In this document: in pieces, positions 17,009 to 26,369 of the stretch
Layout: each line of letters starts with the position of its first letter
Numbering within the stretch: the stretch's first letter is position 1
NCBI GenBank assembly: GCA_030949565.1
Contig: JAUZSK010000005.1
Location: forward strand, 1-64,000
Source: Enterobacterales bacterium
GTDB lineage: Bacteria; Pseudomonadota; Gammaproteobacteria; Enterobacterales; Kangiellaceae
Direction: 5' to 3'
Length of the DNA stretch: 64,000 nucleotides
Position numbers and translations under genes: made by a program
Notes under the pieces: generated by a model
What the model saw: the letters and a program-made list of their open reading frames with translations, nothing else
Database searches by the model: none
Told to the model about the DNA's origin: nothing

Positions 17009-17434
17009 ATGTTGAAATCTATTCGTTCTTTTATCAAACAAATTAGGCCTGATTCTAGTCAACAGGATCAAACTAACGCATTAGAAACGGCAGTCGCCGT
17101 TTTATTTATCGAGATGAGCCGAATTGATGGTCAAATTGAGCAAAAAGAGCTTGCTCGCATTAATCAGCTTTTAGACCAAGAATTTGATTTGCCGCTGGAA
17201 CAAAAACAAGCACTGATTGAGCTTGCCGAGGAGCACCTAGACAAGGCAACGGATTATTATCAGTTTACTTCACAGATTAATCAGTCTTTTACGCCAGACC
17301 AAAAGACCCTGCTAATGCAAAATCTATGGCAGATAGCCTTTTCCGATGGTAACCTTAGTCCACATGAAGACCATTATTTACGAAAAATTTGTTCGCTACT
17401 GCACTTATCCCCACCAAAAATTTATAAAGACTAA
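17009..17434 (+). CDS. TerB-like protein
   Basis: A 141-residue acidic, all-helical protein: LETAVAVLFIEMSRIDGQIE, then LLDQEFDLPLEQ and NLWQIAFSDGNLSPHEDHYL ending RKICSLLHL. The paired 'D-G-x-I/L-x-x-x-E' motifs (DGQIEQKE and DGNLSPHE) are the metal-binding-like repeats of the TerB/tellurite-resistance and DjlA N-terminal fold. Many gammaproteobacteria carry such a short protein of unknown role. It is monocistronic, divergent from the tetR operon, and there are no other ter genes, so tellurite resistance should not be assumed. Confidence 0.75.
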   Translation: MLKSIRSFIKQIRPDSSQQDQTNALETAVAVLFIEMSRIDGQIEQKELARINQLLDQEFDLPLEQKQALIELAEEHLDKATDYYQFTSQINQSFTPDQKTLLMQNLWQIAFSDGNLSPHEDHYLRKICSLLHLSPPKIYKD

Positions 17435-17572
17435 AATTAAAGCCAGTCAAGCGGATACAAACTAAGCCTTTGCAGACAGCCTACTAAAATATAGGCTTTA
17501 GTCGTATTGGTTATTGGCTTATATCGCCGATTTAGTGTAAAAACAAGCTTTTAAAACCAGTCAATTAATCAC

Positions 17573-18679
17573 ATGCAGTATTCTGAATGTAAAAATATTT
17601 TACTTAAAGTAGGTTCTTCAATTCTTGCTCCAAGCGGATCAGGCGTTAGTGCAGAATACGCTTTACCCATTGCGCGCTTTATCCAACAATGTTTTAAGGA
17701 TGGTAAACAATTGGTATTAGTCTCTTCCGGTAGCGTAGCCGCCGGTAGAAGTGCTATTAAGCGCAATACTAATCATTCAACTCTCGCACAAAAACAAGCG
17801 ATGGCGGCAGTTGGCCAAACACGTATGATGGCTAATTGGTCACGATTTTTTGATCGTCCTTGCGCGCAGATATTGATGACTCATGCCGATTTACAAAACC
17901 GTGAAGCTTATCTTAATATTAGAAATACTATCCATGAGTTGCTCGCTAACGGCATTTTACCAATTGTAAATGAAAACGACTCAGTGGCGACGGAAGAATT
18001 AAAAGTAGGTGACAACGACCGACTTGCTGCAATGGTTGCTATCGCTGTGGGTTCCGATATTCTAATGATAGCGTCAGATGTCGATGGATTATTTGATCAT
18101 GACCCACGGCAAAATAAGCATGCTAAACTGATTTCTAAAGTTGAAGTCATCAACCAAAGCATCATTAACTTGGCAGCTGGAACTAGTAATCCAATTGCTA
18201 CTGGTGGTATGAAAACTAAAGTGGAGGCTGCCATCAAAGCGACGAGCCATGGCATCGATACTCAATTATTTAATGGTTTTGATAGCTCGCAACTAGAAAA
18301 TTTTGCTTTGGACAACTCCATAGGTACTTGTTTTAAAGCTAAATCGGACCAATTGTCGGCCCGCAAGCATTGGGTTAAACACACCCTTGTGGCTAAAGGC
18401 GCAATCTATATCGATCTCGGGGCGGTTAAAGCCATTCAAAAAACCGGTGCATCACTGTTAAGTGTCGGCGTGGTTAAAACCGATGGACGGTTTGAAAAAG
18501 GTGATGCGGTCAATATTTTCTGCAATACCACCAATCAAGCTATTGCAAAAGGTATTAGTCAATATAACCATACCGCCACAGACCTGATTAAGGGAAAACC
18601 CAGTCAGCACTTCAAACAGATATTAGGCTATTTTGATAGTGACGTGGTAATTGAAAGGGACGATTTGGTTTTAACCTAA
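17573..18679 (+). CDS. proB: Glutamate 5-kinase
   Basis: Phosphorylates L-glutamate to gamma-glutamyl phosphate, the first step of proline synthesis, in the cytoplasm. The 368-residue product has the amino-acid kinase domain (LLKVGSSIL; LVSSGSVAAGRSAI; PIVNENDSVATEELKVGDND with the substrate-binding region; IASDVDGLF; ATGGMKTKVEAA) and a C-terminal PUA domain (about residues 275-368, from RKHWVKHTLVAKGAIYIDLG). Length is standard for the feedback-inhibited bacterial enzyme. It is followed by proA after 47 bp, forming a proBA operon. Confidence 0.95.
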   Translation: MQYSECKNILLKVGSSILAPSGSGVSAEYALPIARFIQQCFKDGKQLVLVSSGSVAAGRSAIKRNTNHSTLAQKQAMAAVGQTRMMANWSRFFDRPCAQILMTHADLQNREAYLNIRNTIHELLANGILPIVNENDSVATEELKVGDNDRLAAMVAIAVGSDILMIASDVDGLFDHDPRQNKHAKLISKVEVINQSIINLAAGTSNPIATGGMKTKVEAAIKATSHGIDTQLFNGFDSSQLENFALDNSIGTCFKAKSDQLSARKHWVKHTLVAKGAIYIDLGAVKAIQKTGASLLSVGVVKTDGRFEKGDAVNIFCNTTNQAIAKGISQYNHTATDLIKGKPSQHFKQILGYFDSDVVIERDDLVLT

Positions 18680-18726
18680 ACACCACTAGTATGGCAGAAA
18701 ATAATAAACTTTAAGGCGTAAATAGT

Positions 18727-19977
18727 ATGATATTTTCAATGACACATTTAGCTCAAGAAGCCAAACAGGCCGCCAGCCAAATCGCTAGCTTATCCAGTGA
18801 GCACAAAAATAAAACCTTGCTAGATATGTCTGCAAGATTGCGCGCAGATACTAAATTAATTATCAATGCCAATGAAAAAGATATTGAATTTGCTGAGCGG
18901 AATAATCTTTCTGATGCAATGATTGACCGCCTTATGCTAAATAAACAACGCATTGAAGATATCGCAGTAGCCATTGAACAGATTTCCATTCAAGATGATC
19001 CAGTAGGAAAAACTAAACATAGTTACCAATTGGATAACGGTTTAGAGGTCAAGAAGGTGTCTATCCCGCTAGGGGTTATTGCCATGATTTATGAATCACG
19101 ACCTAATGTCACGGCAGATGCGGCCGCTCTTTGTTTTAAGGCCGGTAATAGTGTAATTTTAAGAGGCGGTAAGGAAGCAATATATTCCAATATAGCGATT
19201 GGTAATGCCTTACATAGCGCTCTAAAACTAAATGGAATTGCTACAGCCGCTATCAGTATCGTCACAGATCCGGACAGAAAACATATGGCAGAATTACTCA
19301 ACCTGAATCATCTAGTGGATCTAATTATTCCAAGAGGTGGAGAAAGCTTAATTCGATATGTCAGTGAAAACAGTCGTATTCCGGTAATCCAACATTACAA
19401 GGGTGTTTGCCATTGTTATATCGATAAAGATGCTGATATTGACCAAGCAATGGATATATTAGTCAACGGCAAAGTGCAAAGACCTGGCGTTTGTAACGCA
19501 TTAGAAACGCTTTTGATACACAAGGAAATTGTTGAACAGTTTATACCAAGGATCGTTGAAACATTGGAACTACATAAAGTCAAAGTTCATGCCTGTAAAG
19601 AGACACTAGATTATTTTACCGATGCTAAACTAGCAACAGATAAAGACTACCATGCCGAATATTTAAACCTCGAAATAGCAGTAAAATCGGTTGACAATCT
19701 AATTGACGCGGTCGAGCATATTCGCCACTATGGTTCAAATCATACCGAAGTAATTGTCACACAAAACCAGCAGTCAGCAGATTTCTTTGTCCAGCATACT
19801 GACTCATCAGTGGTCATGGTTAACGCATCATCACGTTTTTCAGATGGTGGTCAATTGGGTTTGGGCGCTGAAATTGGGATTTCCACCAGTAAACTCCATG
19901 CCTATGGGCCTATGGGTGCTGATGCCCTAACCACTGAAAGATTTATAGTGGTTGGTCAAGGGCAAATAAGAAGCTAA
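18727..19977 (+). CDS. proA: Gamma-glutamyl phosphate reductase
   Basis: Reduces gamma-glutamyl phosphate to glutamate-5-semialdehyde with NADPH, the second step of proline synthesis. The 416-residue protein is an ALDH-superfamily member: EVKKVSIPLGVIAMIYESRP (cofactor region), GNSVILRGGKEA, and the active-site region GKVQRPGVCNALETLL with catalytic Cys. Also present are VNASSRFSDGGQLGLGAEIG-ISTSKLHAYGPMG near the end, the ProA signature. It is downstream of proB on the same strand. Confidence 0.95.
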   Translation: MIFSMTHLAQEAKQAASQIASLSSEHKNKTLLDMSARLRADTKLIINANEKDIEFAERNNLSDAMIDRLMLNKQRIEDIAVAIEQISIQDDPVGKTKHSYQLDNGLEVKKVSIPLGVIAMIYESRPNVTADAAALCFKAGNSVILRGGKEAIYSNIAIGNALHSALKLNGIATAAISIVTDPDRKHMAELLNLNHLVDLIIPRGGESLIRYVSENSRIPVIQHYKGVCHCYIDKDADIDQAMDILVNGKVQRPGVCNALETLLIHKEIVEQFIPRIVETLELHKVKVHACKETLDYFTDAKLATDKDYHAEYLNLEIAVKSVDNLIDAVEHIRHYGSNHTEVIVTQNQQSADFFVQHTDSSVVMVNASSRFSDGGQLGLGAEIGISTSKLHAYGPMGADALTTERFIVVGQGQIRS

Positions 19978-20023
19978 CGAAGCATAAATGCTAAGCAAAA
20001 TTATCTGACACGTGACTTAACGA

Positions 20024-20850
20024 CTAGGCCTCAAATTCCACATGGTAAGAGCTAAATTTACGAATGTTAATGACACCGGTATCTAAAATTAAATACTGAC
20101 CTTTGATACCGATTAAATTCCCTTCAACCAAAGGATTTTTGTCCAAATTATGCGACTTAATCTTTTCTGGAAATTCTAATATAGGATATTTAATCAAAGT
20201 AGCCGGATCGCTTAATGTCTTAATAGCATTGTCTGCTTGCAACTCGATAATACTATCCAGTTTTGTCTCTAGTCGATTTATTAGCATTCCAACTTCACTG
20301 GCTAAATCCCGATCCGGTTGATTTTCTTTCAACATGGTTCGCCAATTAGTTTTATCATTAATCAAATCTTTAAATGTAATTTCCACTAAGCCAGATTGCA
20401 ATCGGTTGCTAACTTCAAACATAATTACAGCCTGAGTAGCGCCCTGATCAATCCACCGCGTGGGGATTTGTGAATGTCGAGTAATACCGACTTTCAAGCC
20501 CGAGGTATTTGAAAGATAAACATAGTGTGGTACAAAACAATTGGCCTCGCCCCATTCTGGCTCACGACAAGTCCCCTGCGCAAAATGGCACTGTTCAGGT
20601 TTTAATATGCACATATCACAGCAAGCCAGCTTACGCATACAAGGAAAACAAAACCTTGAGAAAAACTTTTCTTAGTTGGCTTTGCACAGTTTTTACACAG
20701 GATTAAACCTGTAAAATTAAGACTTATTTTTTTTCCTAGTAAAGAATTTAATGGATACTCATCCTGATCCAAAGGTAAAAAATACTGAACGAGATTATTT
20801 TGGTTCGCATCTAATTGCGTACGCATTTTTGACAGGTGACCACTAAGCAT
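20024..20850 (-). pseudogene. DUF2797 protein, single frameshift
   Basis: Together two frames give about 275 residues matching DUF2797. The first (from 20850) reads FLPLDQDEYPLNSLLGKKIS, LNFTGLILCKNC and TKKSFSQGF. The second (20638-20024) reads MRKLACCDMCILKPEQCHFA, GTCREPEWGE, VYLSNTSGLKVGITRHSQIP and TRWIDQGATQA. The break is at about 20640, where one T is missing; restoring it gives QGFCFPCMRKLACCDMC, the expected zinc-binding Cys cluster. Function of the family is unknown; the Cys pattern suggests a zinc ribbon, and the VYLSNTSGLKVG-ITR part resembles a GIY-YIG-like element. A missing base in a T run is a common sequencing error, so the gene may be intact. Confidence 0.8.
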
Positions 20851-20899
20851 TTAACTGCCTCATTTTATTTTTTTAAAAGATGATTTAAAATTTACTATT

Positions 20900-22693
20900 C
20901 TACTCAATTAACTGGTAGAATTTTTTCACAGGTAAGGGTTTGGAAAAATAATTACCCTGCCCATATTGACATCCAGCTGCGACTAAAAAATCCTTTTGAA
21001 GTTGAGTTTCAATTCCTTCTGCGACAACGATAAGATTTAATTTATGTGCCATTACGATAATTGCTTCACATAATGCCATATCATTAGGGTTATCTAAACT
21101 ATTTTTAATGAATACACGGTCTATTTTTAAATAATCGAAATTAAATTCTTTCAAATAAGACATTGATGAGTAACCGGTACCAAAATCGTCAATAGAAAAA
21201 CGGATACCCATCAACTGTAATCTTTGAATTTGCTGACACACATCTTCTACATCTTCGACCAAAAGGGATTCTGTTACTTCTAACTCCAAATACTTGGCAT
21301 CAAGTCCGGAGGAACTCAGCGCGCCAACAATAATTTGTTCTAAGTTTCCTCGCCTAAATTGTACCGAGGACAAGTTAACAGCAATGCTAAATTCATCAAG
21401 CCCTTGATTTTGAAATTCTTTGCATTGACGACAAGCCTCATAAAGAACCCATTCCCCGATCTCAATTATGAATCCGGTTGACTCTGCAATAGCGATAAAA
21501 TCATTAGGCATGATCAATCGTTTATCCGGTGTTCTCCATCTAATTAGCGCCTCGGCGGAGGATATTTTGCCGGTTTTTAGGTCAATCTTTGGCTGGTAAT
21601 AAAGTAAAAACTCTCGATTATCAATGGCGTCTCGTAAACTATTTAATATATCAATATGTGCTAGCATATCCTTATTCATATCGTCATCATAAAATAGAAA
21701 ACCATTTTTACCTGCGTTTTTTGCTTTATACATTGCCATGTCGGCTTTTTTACGCAGCTCATCAAAGCCATCACCATTTTTCGGTGCTATCGCAACACCG
21801 ATAGAACAGCTTGTCGTGAGTTGATTAGAATCAATTATTAGAGGCTCCGAAATAGCGGTTAATATCTGTATTGCGATGCAAGAAATATCTTGTTCATTGG
21901 TTATTGAATCCAATATTATTAGAAATTCATCACCACCGAGTCGGCATACAGTATCCCCCTCCCGTACTGATTTTTCTAGTCGACTTGCTATTGCTTGCAA
22001 CAAATGATCTCCCACTGAATGACCAAGAGAATCATTGACGGTTTTAAAATTATCAAGATCTAAAAATAACAGTGCTACTTTTGAACCATTTCTCTGACAA
22101 TGAAATATTGCTTGATTAAATCGATCAACCGCAATAATTCGATTAGGCAAGCCTGTAAGCTGATCAAAGTGAGCGATCTTTTGATATTCACGTCTTGATT
22201 CTTTCACTCGCAAGTTTTCAATTTCTAAACTAGATAGCGCAAATCTAAGGTCATTGGCTAGGGTCCAAGCGGAGTAACTCACCACAATATATATAATCAA
22301 TAAATCGATGACTATCCCCCATCCAAAAGGTGTGGCTGAGTAATCAACCCAACCAAAATCATTAACGATACCTAAAGCAATAAAACTGAGAGCCATTGTC
22401 ACCGCTAAAATTATGAAATGTTTTTTATCACCAAGCATCGCAGCAAAAATTAAAATACCGGTATAACCAATGGCGGCAGGATCTCTTAAACCATCATTTG
22501 TGATTAGGAGAAGTGTTACTAATAGATACAGAGACCATAAAAATAGGATGCTTCCTAATAGACTCTGTCCCCTTTCCACTAACCAATAAATGGCTAAAAG
22601 ATCGAGCATTGCTAGCACAAATATCTTGCTAGTAATATCACTTTGTTGATGGATTAAATTATTAACGAAGGCTATTCCAATGGTAACAAGCAA
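20900..22693 (-). CDS. GGDEF-EAL membrane protein (c-di-GMP turnover)
   Basis: N-terminal membrane region (about five TM segments, e.g. LDLLAIYWLV, SILFLWSLYLLVTLLLI, FIILAVTMALSFIALGIV), then a GGDEF domain with intact RLGGDEFLIIL and an EAL domain with intact AEALIRWR and IDDFGTGYSSMSYLKEFNFD. It could both make and break cyclic di-GMP. The first ATG/GTG/TTG in frame is a TTG at 22693, which would cut into the first TM helix. The frame stays open to a TAA at 22964-22966, and an AAAGG lies 8 bases before an ATA codon at 22958-22960. The true start is probably near there, so about 90 N-terminal residues may be missing from this call. Confidence 0.88.
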   Translation of the reverse strand: MLVTIGIAFVNNLIHQQSDITSKIFVLAMLDLLAIYWLVERGQSLLGSILFLWSLYLLVTLLLITNDGLRDPAAIGYTGILIFAAMLGDKKHFIILAVTMALSFIALGIVNDFGWVDYSATPFGWGIVIDLLIIYIVVSYSAWTLANDLRFALSSLEIENLRVKESRREYQKIAHFDQLTGLPNRIIAVDRFNQAIFHCQRNGSKVALLFLDLDNFKTVNDSLGHSVGDHLLQAIASRLEKSVREGDTVCRLGGDEFLIILDSITNEQDISCIAIQILTAISEPLIIDSNQLTTSCSIGVAIAPKNGDGFDELRKKADMAMYKAKNAGKNGFLFYDDDMNKDMLAHIDILNSLRDAIDNREFLLYYQPKIDLKTGKISSAEALIRWRTPDKRLIMPNDFIAIAESTGFIIEIGEWVLYEACRQCKEFQNQGLDEFSIAVNLSSVQFRRGNLEQIIVGALSSSGLDAKYLELEVTESLLVEDVEDVCQQIQRLQLMGIRFSIDDFGTGYSSMSYLKEFNFDYLKIDRVFIKNSLDNPNDMALCEAIIVMAHKLNLIVVAEGIETQLQKDFLVAAGCQYGQGNYFSKPLPVKKFYQLIE

Positions 22694-22966
22694 TAGGATG
22701 ATTAATTGCTTGGTACGTAATGAGCTAAATTGCTTAGCTAAGGGGAGCTTGCGGGAACGATGATTTTGTTCGAATAACTCTTCTCCAATAAGCTTTGACG
22801 TTGATAATTCACTTAATTTAACCTCTAGATGAACATCCGAATGAAAGCCTCCCGATGCTTTAAAAGAATCACTAGGATTTACTTTATCCCTATTTTGTCT
22901 AGCTTGTGATTCTGTTTTTCTGCGAACGAGATCCAGCTTATGCGCTTCTGACTTGTCTATGGGTTA

Positions 22967-23313
22967 TACCTTTTGAAATAAGCAATGATAACACCTATAA
23001 ATGCTTTTAGATGAGTACCCATAGGGCATTCTCTAGAAATTATTGACTGCTTAGACTATTTTATTAACTGCTTCGACTATTATTGCCCCCTAGGACTATA
23101 GAACACCAATTAGCTACTAAATCAGGCCTAAAACCTTGTAAATCTATGATGTAGCCACATGTTACCTTGAGCCAACATTAATAATTATAACTTGCCTTAG
23201 CGCAATAACAAGCAACTGACCACTTATTTTTATTGTGTAACAAAAGTGAGACATTGATGTCTAATTGGAATAATCTTTGATTTTATACTTTTGATTAAAC
23301 TAAAGGCACTCAA
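22967..23313. other. Intergenic region between divergent genes
   Basis: About 350 bp that must hold promoters for the GGDEF-EAL gene (minus) and the lipoprotein gene (plus). An imperfect direct repeat TATTGACTGCTTAGACTATT/TATTAACTGCTTCGACTATT lies at 23041-23081. No gene or convincing promoter is recognised. Confidence 0.45.
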
Positions 23314-24573
23314 TTGAACCCTTGGCCTAACAAAAATGTGCCCCCTAAATATACACATCTCAACCTTAGCTACCGACTGTTACCAATCGTTCAGGCGACT
23401 AAATCACTAGTTGCTCTGGTTTCGATGGTCTTTTTATTCGCCTGCGCTAGTCAAGATAAAGCGGTATCAACTGAAAGCTATCGAGTGATACGTCTACAAA
23501 TCGCTGACAGTCGTTATTTTGGAGCGCGCCCGATAATTATTCGAGGCGATGATGTTTATAAGCTATCAAAACAGCAACTAATAGACTTCAAGCAATTTTA
23601 TTCTTCTAAACAAAATACCCATGTAAAACCTTACCGACGCATATTTAAGTACCTACAAGCTTATACCAAGAACTACCGATTCCAGAACAAAACTTTAACC
23701 GCACAACAAACCCTAGCGCGTTTTGAAGGAAACTGCTTGTCGCTGGCGATTTTGACCACTGCATTAGCTAAAAGTGTGTCCGTCAAAACAGGTTATCAGA
23801 TTGTGGACAGTGATCCAGTATATCAGGAAGAAGGTGGTATTATATTGGCCTCAGAACATATTCAAAGTCTACTCTATGACTACGACGTTAATGACGACAA
23901 TGCTGAAAGTCATAAAACAAAACAAATTGAACGGGGTATTGTTGTTGACTACTTTCCAATTAAAGGCTTCCGAGTACGAAGGCGAGTAACAGACAACGAG
24001 TTTTTAGCACTTTATTATCGAAACCTTGCAGCTGATGCAATTATTCATCGTAAGTATAACAAAGCCTATTGGCTACTCATTGAAACATTTAACTATAATT
24101 CGATAGATGAGCATGCCGTTAACATGATGGCGCTTGTACATGATAAAAAGGGGCTAAATAAAAATGCAGATAAAATTTATCGGCAAGGAATAAGATATGC
24201 TCAGCATAAGCTCGATTTATTGAGAAACTATAGTCTATTCCTAAAAAAAGAGCACCGCTTTAGCGATGCGAAAAAAGTCCAACGCCAGTTAGCTAAAATC
24301 AATGTCGTTAATCCGTTCGACTGGATCAATTTAGGCAACACTGCTTATTCACAAAAGAAGTATCGAGAATCAAGACGCTACTATCTAAAGGCTATTAAAA
24401 TTGCGCCCTATGTTCATCAGGCCTATTTAGGTATCGCCAAAAGTGAGTTCATGCTAGGCGATCTTAAAGCAGCAAAAAAATCATTGTTACTAGCTAAAAC
24501 CAATACTATTGACGATGATATAAAAGGCTACTATCAGGCAAAGCTCAATAGCCTTTCCAAACTATCTCTTTAA
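23314..24573 (+). CDS. Lipoprotein with transglutaminase-like and TPR domains
   Basis: A 419-residue exported protein. A lipobox LFACAS follows VALVSMVFLFAC (Cys near residue 44), so it is probably lipid-anchored. The middle holds a transglutaminase-like core (TLARFEGNCLSLAILTTALA with the Cys), and the C-terminal half is TPR repeats (NKAYWLLIETFNYNSIDEHA; KKYRESRRYYLKAIKIAPYV; HQAYLGIAKSEFMLGDLKAA). The only start in frame is TTG at 23314, preceded by AAAGG at good spacing. The next gene, 42 bp on, is a membrane redoxin. Function is unknown; such Cys-protease-like/TPR proteins may act on envelope peptides. Confidence 0.6.
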   Translation: MNPWPNKNVPPKYTHLNLSYRLLPIVQATKSLVALVSMVFLFACASQDKAVSTESYRVIRLQIADSRYFGARPIIIRGDDVYKLSKQQLIDFKQFYSSKQNTHVKPYRRIFKYLQAYTKNYRFQNKTLTAQQTLARFEGNCLSLAILTTALAKSVSVKTGYQIVDSDPVYQEEGGIILASEHIQSLLYDYDVNDDNAESHKTKQIERGIVVDYFPIKGFRVRRRVTDNEFLALYYRNLAADAIIHRKYNKAYWLLIETFNYNSIDEHAVNMMALVHDKKGLNKNADKIYRQGIRYAQHKLDLLRNYSLFLKKEHRFSDAKKVQRQLAKINVVNPFDWINLGNTAYSQKKYRESRRYYLKAIKIAPYVHQAYLGIAKSEFMLGDLKAAKKSLLLAKTNTIDDDIKGYYQAKLNSLSKLSL

Positions 24574-24615
24574 TAACTCTTAAAACTAACAATAAAACAA
24601 GCGAGAAGCTAACCA

Positions 24616-25455
24616 ATGAATCTTATTAAATCTCTCTTTATTTCTTTGCTCATCTTGGTTTTGATCTACACTAATGGCATTCTTCTAGACAACATCCTTA
24701 AACAGGGCTTGGATAAATACTCCATTGCTCTAGCACTAATCTCTCTACCATTATTACTATTTTTTAGCATAGTGATGATATTACAGAATACACCTAGAAC
24801 GTCTCAATTTCTTAATCCTGTGATAGCTTCCATGGCCGCTGGTATAATAGTCTTTATTTATCTATGGCTAAATGATATGCCGGATATGCAGAACGGTCAC
24901 TATTATCATTACTTAGCTATTATCAATATCCTTTTATTTGCGCTCTACTCTACATGGTATTCTTCCCTAAATAGCAGAGAAAAGAACCAACTAAATGTTG
25001 GCAACAAGCTGCCATCCTTTGTGCTTTATCATAAGGACAAAGCAATTAATTCCCTCGACGCTATAGATGAAGGCCGAGTTTTTCTATTCTATCGCGGCAA
25101 TTGGTGCCCTTTTTGTGTGGCTCAAATAAAAGAATTGGTCAAGTATTATCAGTCAGCGATTAACAGCGGCATTGAATTTATTATGGTATCTCCGCAGCCA
25201 GATAGTAAGTCACAAGCTTTAGCTAAAAAATTTGATGTGTCATTTATTTTTGCAACCGACCGCAATAATCAAGCAGCAATAAAGCTAGGAATACTGCATC
25301 AATTTGGCTTACCTATGGGAATGCAGGTCCTTGGTTACCAAAAGGATACGCCATTTCCAACAGTAATACGGGTTGATAAAGAAGGCTATATTACTTTTAT
25401 AGATCAGACTGATAATTACCGTATTCGACCTAGTCCAGACAAGTTCGCAACTTAA
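24616..25455 (+). CDS. Membrane-anchored peroxiredoxin-like protein
   Basis: A 279-residue protein with four predicted TM helices (SLFISLLILVLIYTNGILL; IALALISLPLLLFFSIVMIL; VIASMAAGIIVFIYLWL; YLAIINILLFALYSTWY) in residues 1-118, then a thioredoxin-fold AhpC/TSA domain (VGNKLPSFVLYHKDKAIN; VFLFYRGNWCPFCVAQIKEL; PFPTVIRVDKEGYITFID). The WCPFC motif is a CxxC redox pair. The topology of an odd soluble tail after four helices leaves the side of the membrane unclear. It could be a thiol peroxidase or a cytochrome-maturation-type thioredoxin. It follows the lipoprotein gene and its stop overlaps that of the convergent pseudouridine synthase by 4 bp. Confidence 0.7.
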   Translation: MNLIKSLFISLLILVLIYTNGILLDNILKQGLDKYSIALALISLPLLLFFSIVMILQNTPRTSQFLNPVIASMAAGIIVFIYLWLNDMPDMQNGHYYHYLAIINILLFALYSTWYSSLNSREKNQLNVGNKLPSFVLYHKDKAINSLDAIDEGRVFLFYRGNWCPFCVAQIKELVKYYQSAINSGIEFIMVSPQPDSKSQALAKKFDVSFIFATDRNNQAAIKLGILHQFGLPMGMQVLGYQKDTPFPTVIRVDKEGYITFIDQTDNYRIRPSPDKFAT

Positions 25456-26369
25456 TCAAGAAAAGGCCAGTTTAAGTTTAATTGACTTTCAAAACGATAG
25501 TTCTTGCCATTGATCGGGTCGATAAATTCTAAGCGCTTAGCTAATAGTTGAAGCGGCTGCTTAAAATCTTCTACCTCCTTCAATTTTAATTCTGGATAAA
25601 ACCGGTCATTTTTAATCGGTATTTTCATATTTGACATATGAAGTCTTAATTGATGTTTTTTACCTGTTTTAGGGGTTAACTGGTAGAGTGATAGACCACT
25701 ATTTTGCTCCAATTGTTCGATCAATGTTTCACTATTAATAACACCTTCAACTTCTCTCATTTTAAAATAGGGTTCGCCCTTAACGATTCGACTACAACGC
25801 TTTATAGGGAACTTATATTGACTTGCAGCAGCAACTGCCCAATAGGTTTTTTTAATTTTATGGTCTGAAAACAACTGATGATAGGATGAGCGATTCGATG
25901 ATTTTTTTGACAATAAGACTAACCCCGCTGTTTCACGGTCTAATCGGTGACATAATTCAAGATCATTGTTTTGATATTTATTTCTTAAGCGAACTAATAG
26001 GGTTTCCTTTAAATAGCTACCAGTAGGTGCAACCGGCAAAAAATGCGGTTTATCGACTAGCATTATATGATCATTTTCAAAAATAACAGTCTCGCGATAA
26101 GGTATTGCTAATTCAAAATCTAACTCACGATAAAAGTAGATATGTTGGTTGCCCAAATACTTAGAATCAGGTGCAATACAAAGGCCATCAGCGGTTACCA
26201 CTTGCTGGCACATCATTCGTTTTATCCACTGCTGTTTTGAAATATGCGGAAATCTTTCATATAAATAATCTAAATAGAGCTCCCAAGCCCCTTCAGGCAT
26301 CCAATGACAGTTAGGGAACACTCCATTTTTAGGCTTTAATGGTGCTATTTTTTTAGGCTTAGAGGGCAC
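25452..26369 (-). CDS. RluA-family pseudouridine synthase
   Basis: A 305-residue RNA-modifying enzyme that isomerises uridine to pseudouridine. The catalytic motif ELCHRLDRETAGLVLLSK contains the essential Asp of the RluA family. Also present are IMLVDKPHFLPVAPTG (upstream motif) and LYQLTPKTGKKHQLRLHMSN (C-terminal motif). The GTG start overlaps the stop of the cyclophilin gene by one base, so the two are translationally coupled. Its RNA target is unclear; it is not obviously RluC, RluD or TruC. Confidence 0.85.
   Translation of the reverse strand: MPSKPKKIAPLKPKNGVFPNCHWMPEGAWELYLDYLYERFPHISKQQWIKRMMCQQVVTADGLCIAPDSKYLGNQHIYFYRELDFELAIPYRETVIFENDHIMLVDKPHFLPVAPTGSYLKETLLVRLRNKYQNNDLELCHRLDRETAGLVLLSKKSSNRSSYHQLFSDHKIKKTYWAVAAASQYKFPIKRCSRIVKGEPYFKMREVEGVINSETLIEQLEQNSGLSLYQLTPKTGKKHQLRLHMSNMKIPIKNDRFYPELKLKEVEDFKQPLQLLAKRLEFIDPINGKNYRFESQLNLNWPFLD

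Noticed and set aside
17009-17434. Tellurite-resistance function for the TerB-like protein
   Set aside because: No terA, terC, terD or terZ genes nearby; single TerB-like proteins are common without such a role.
17478-17497. Hairpin AGCCTA...TAGGCT after the TerB-like gene
   Set aside because: Only a 6 bp stem with no clear T run; too weak to call a terminator.
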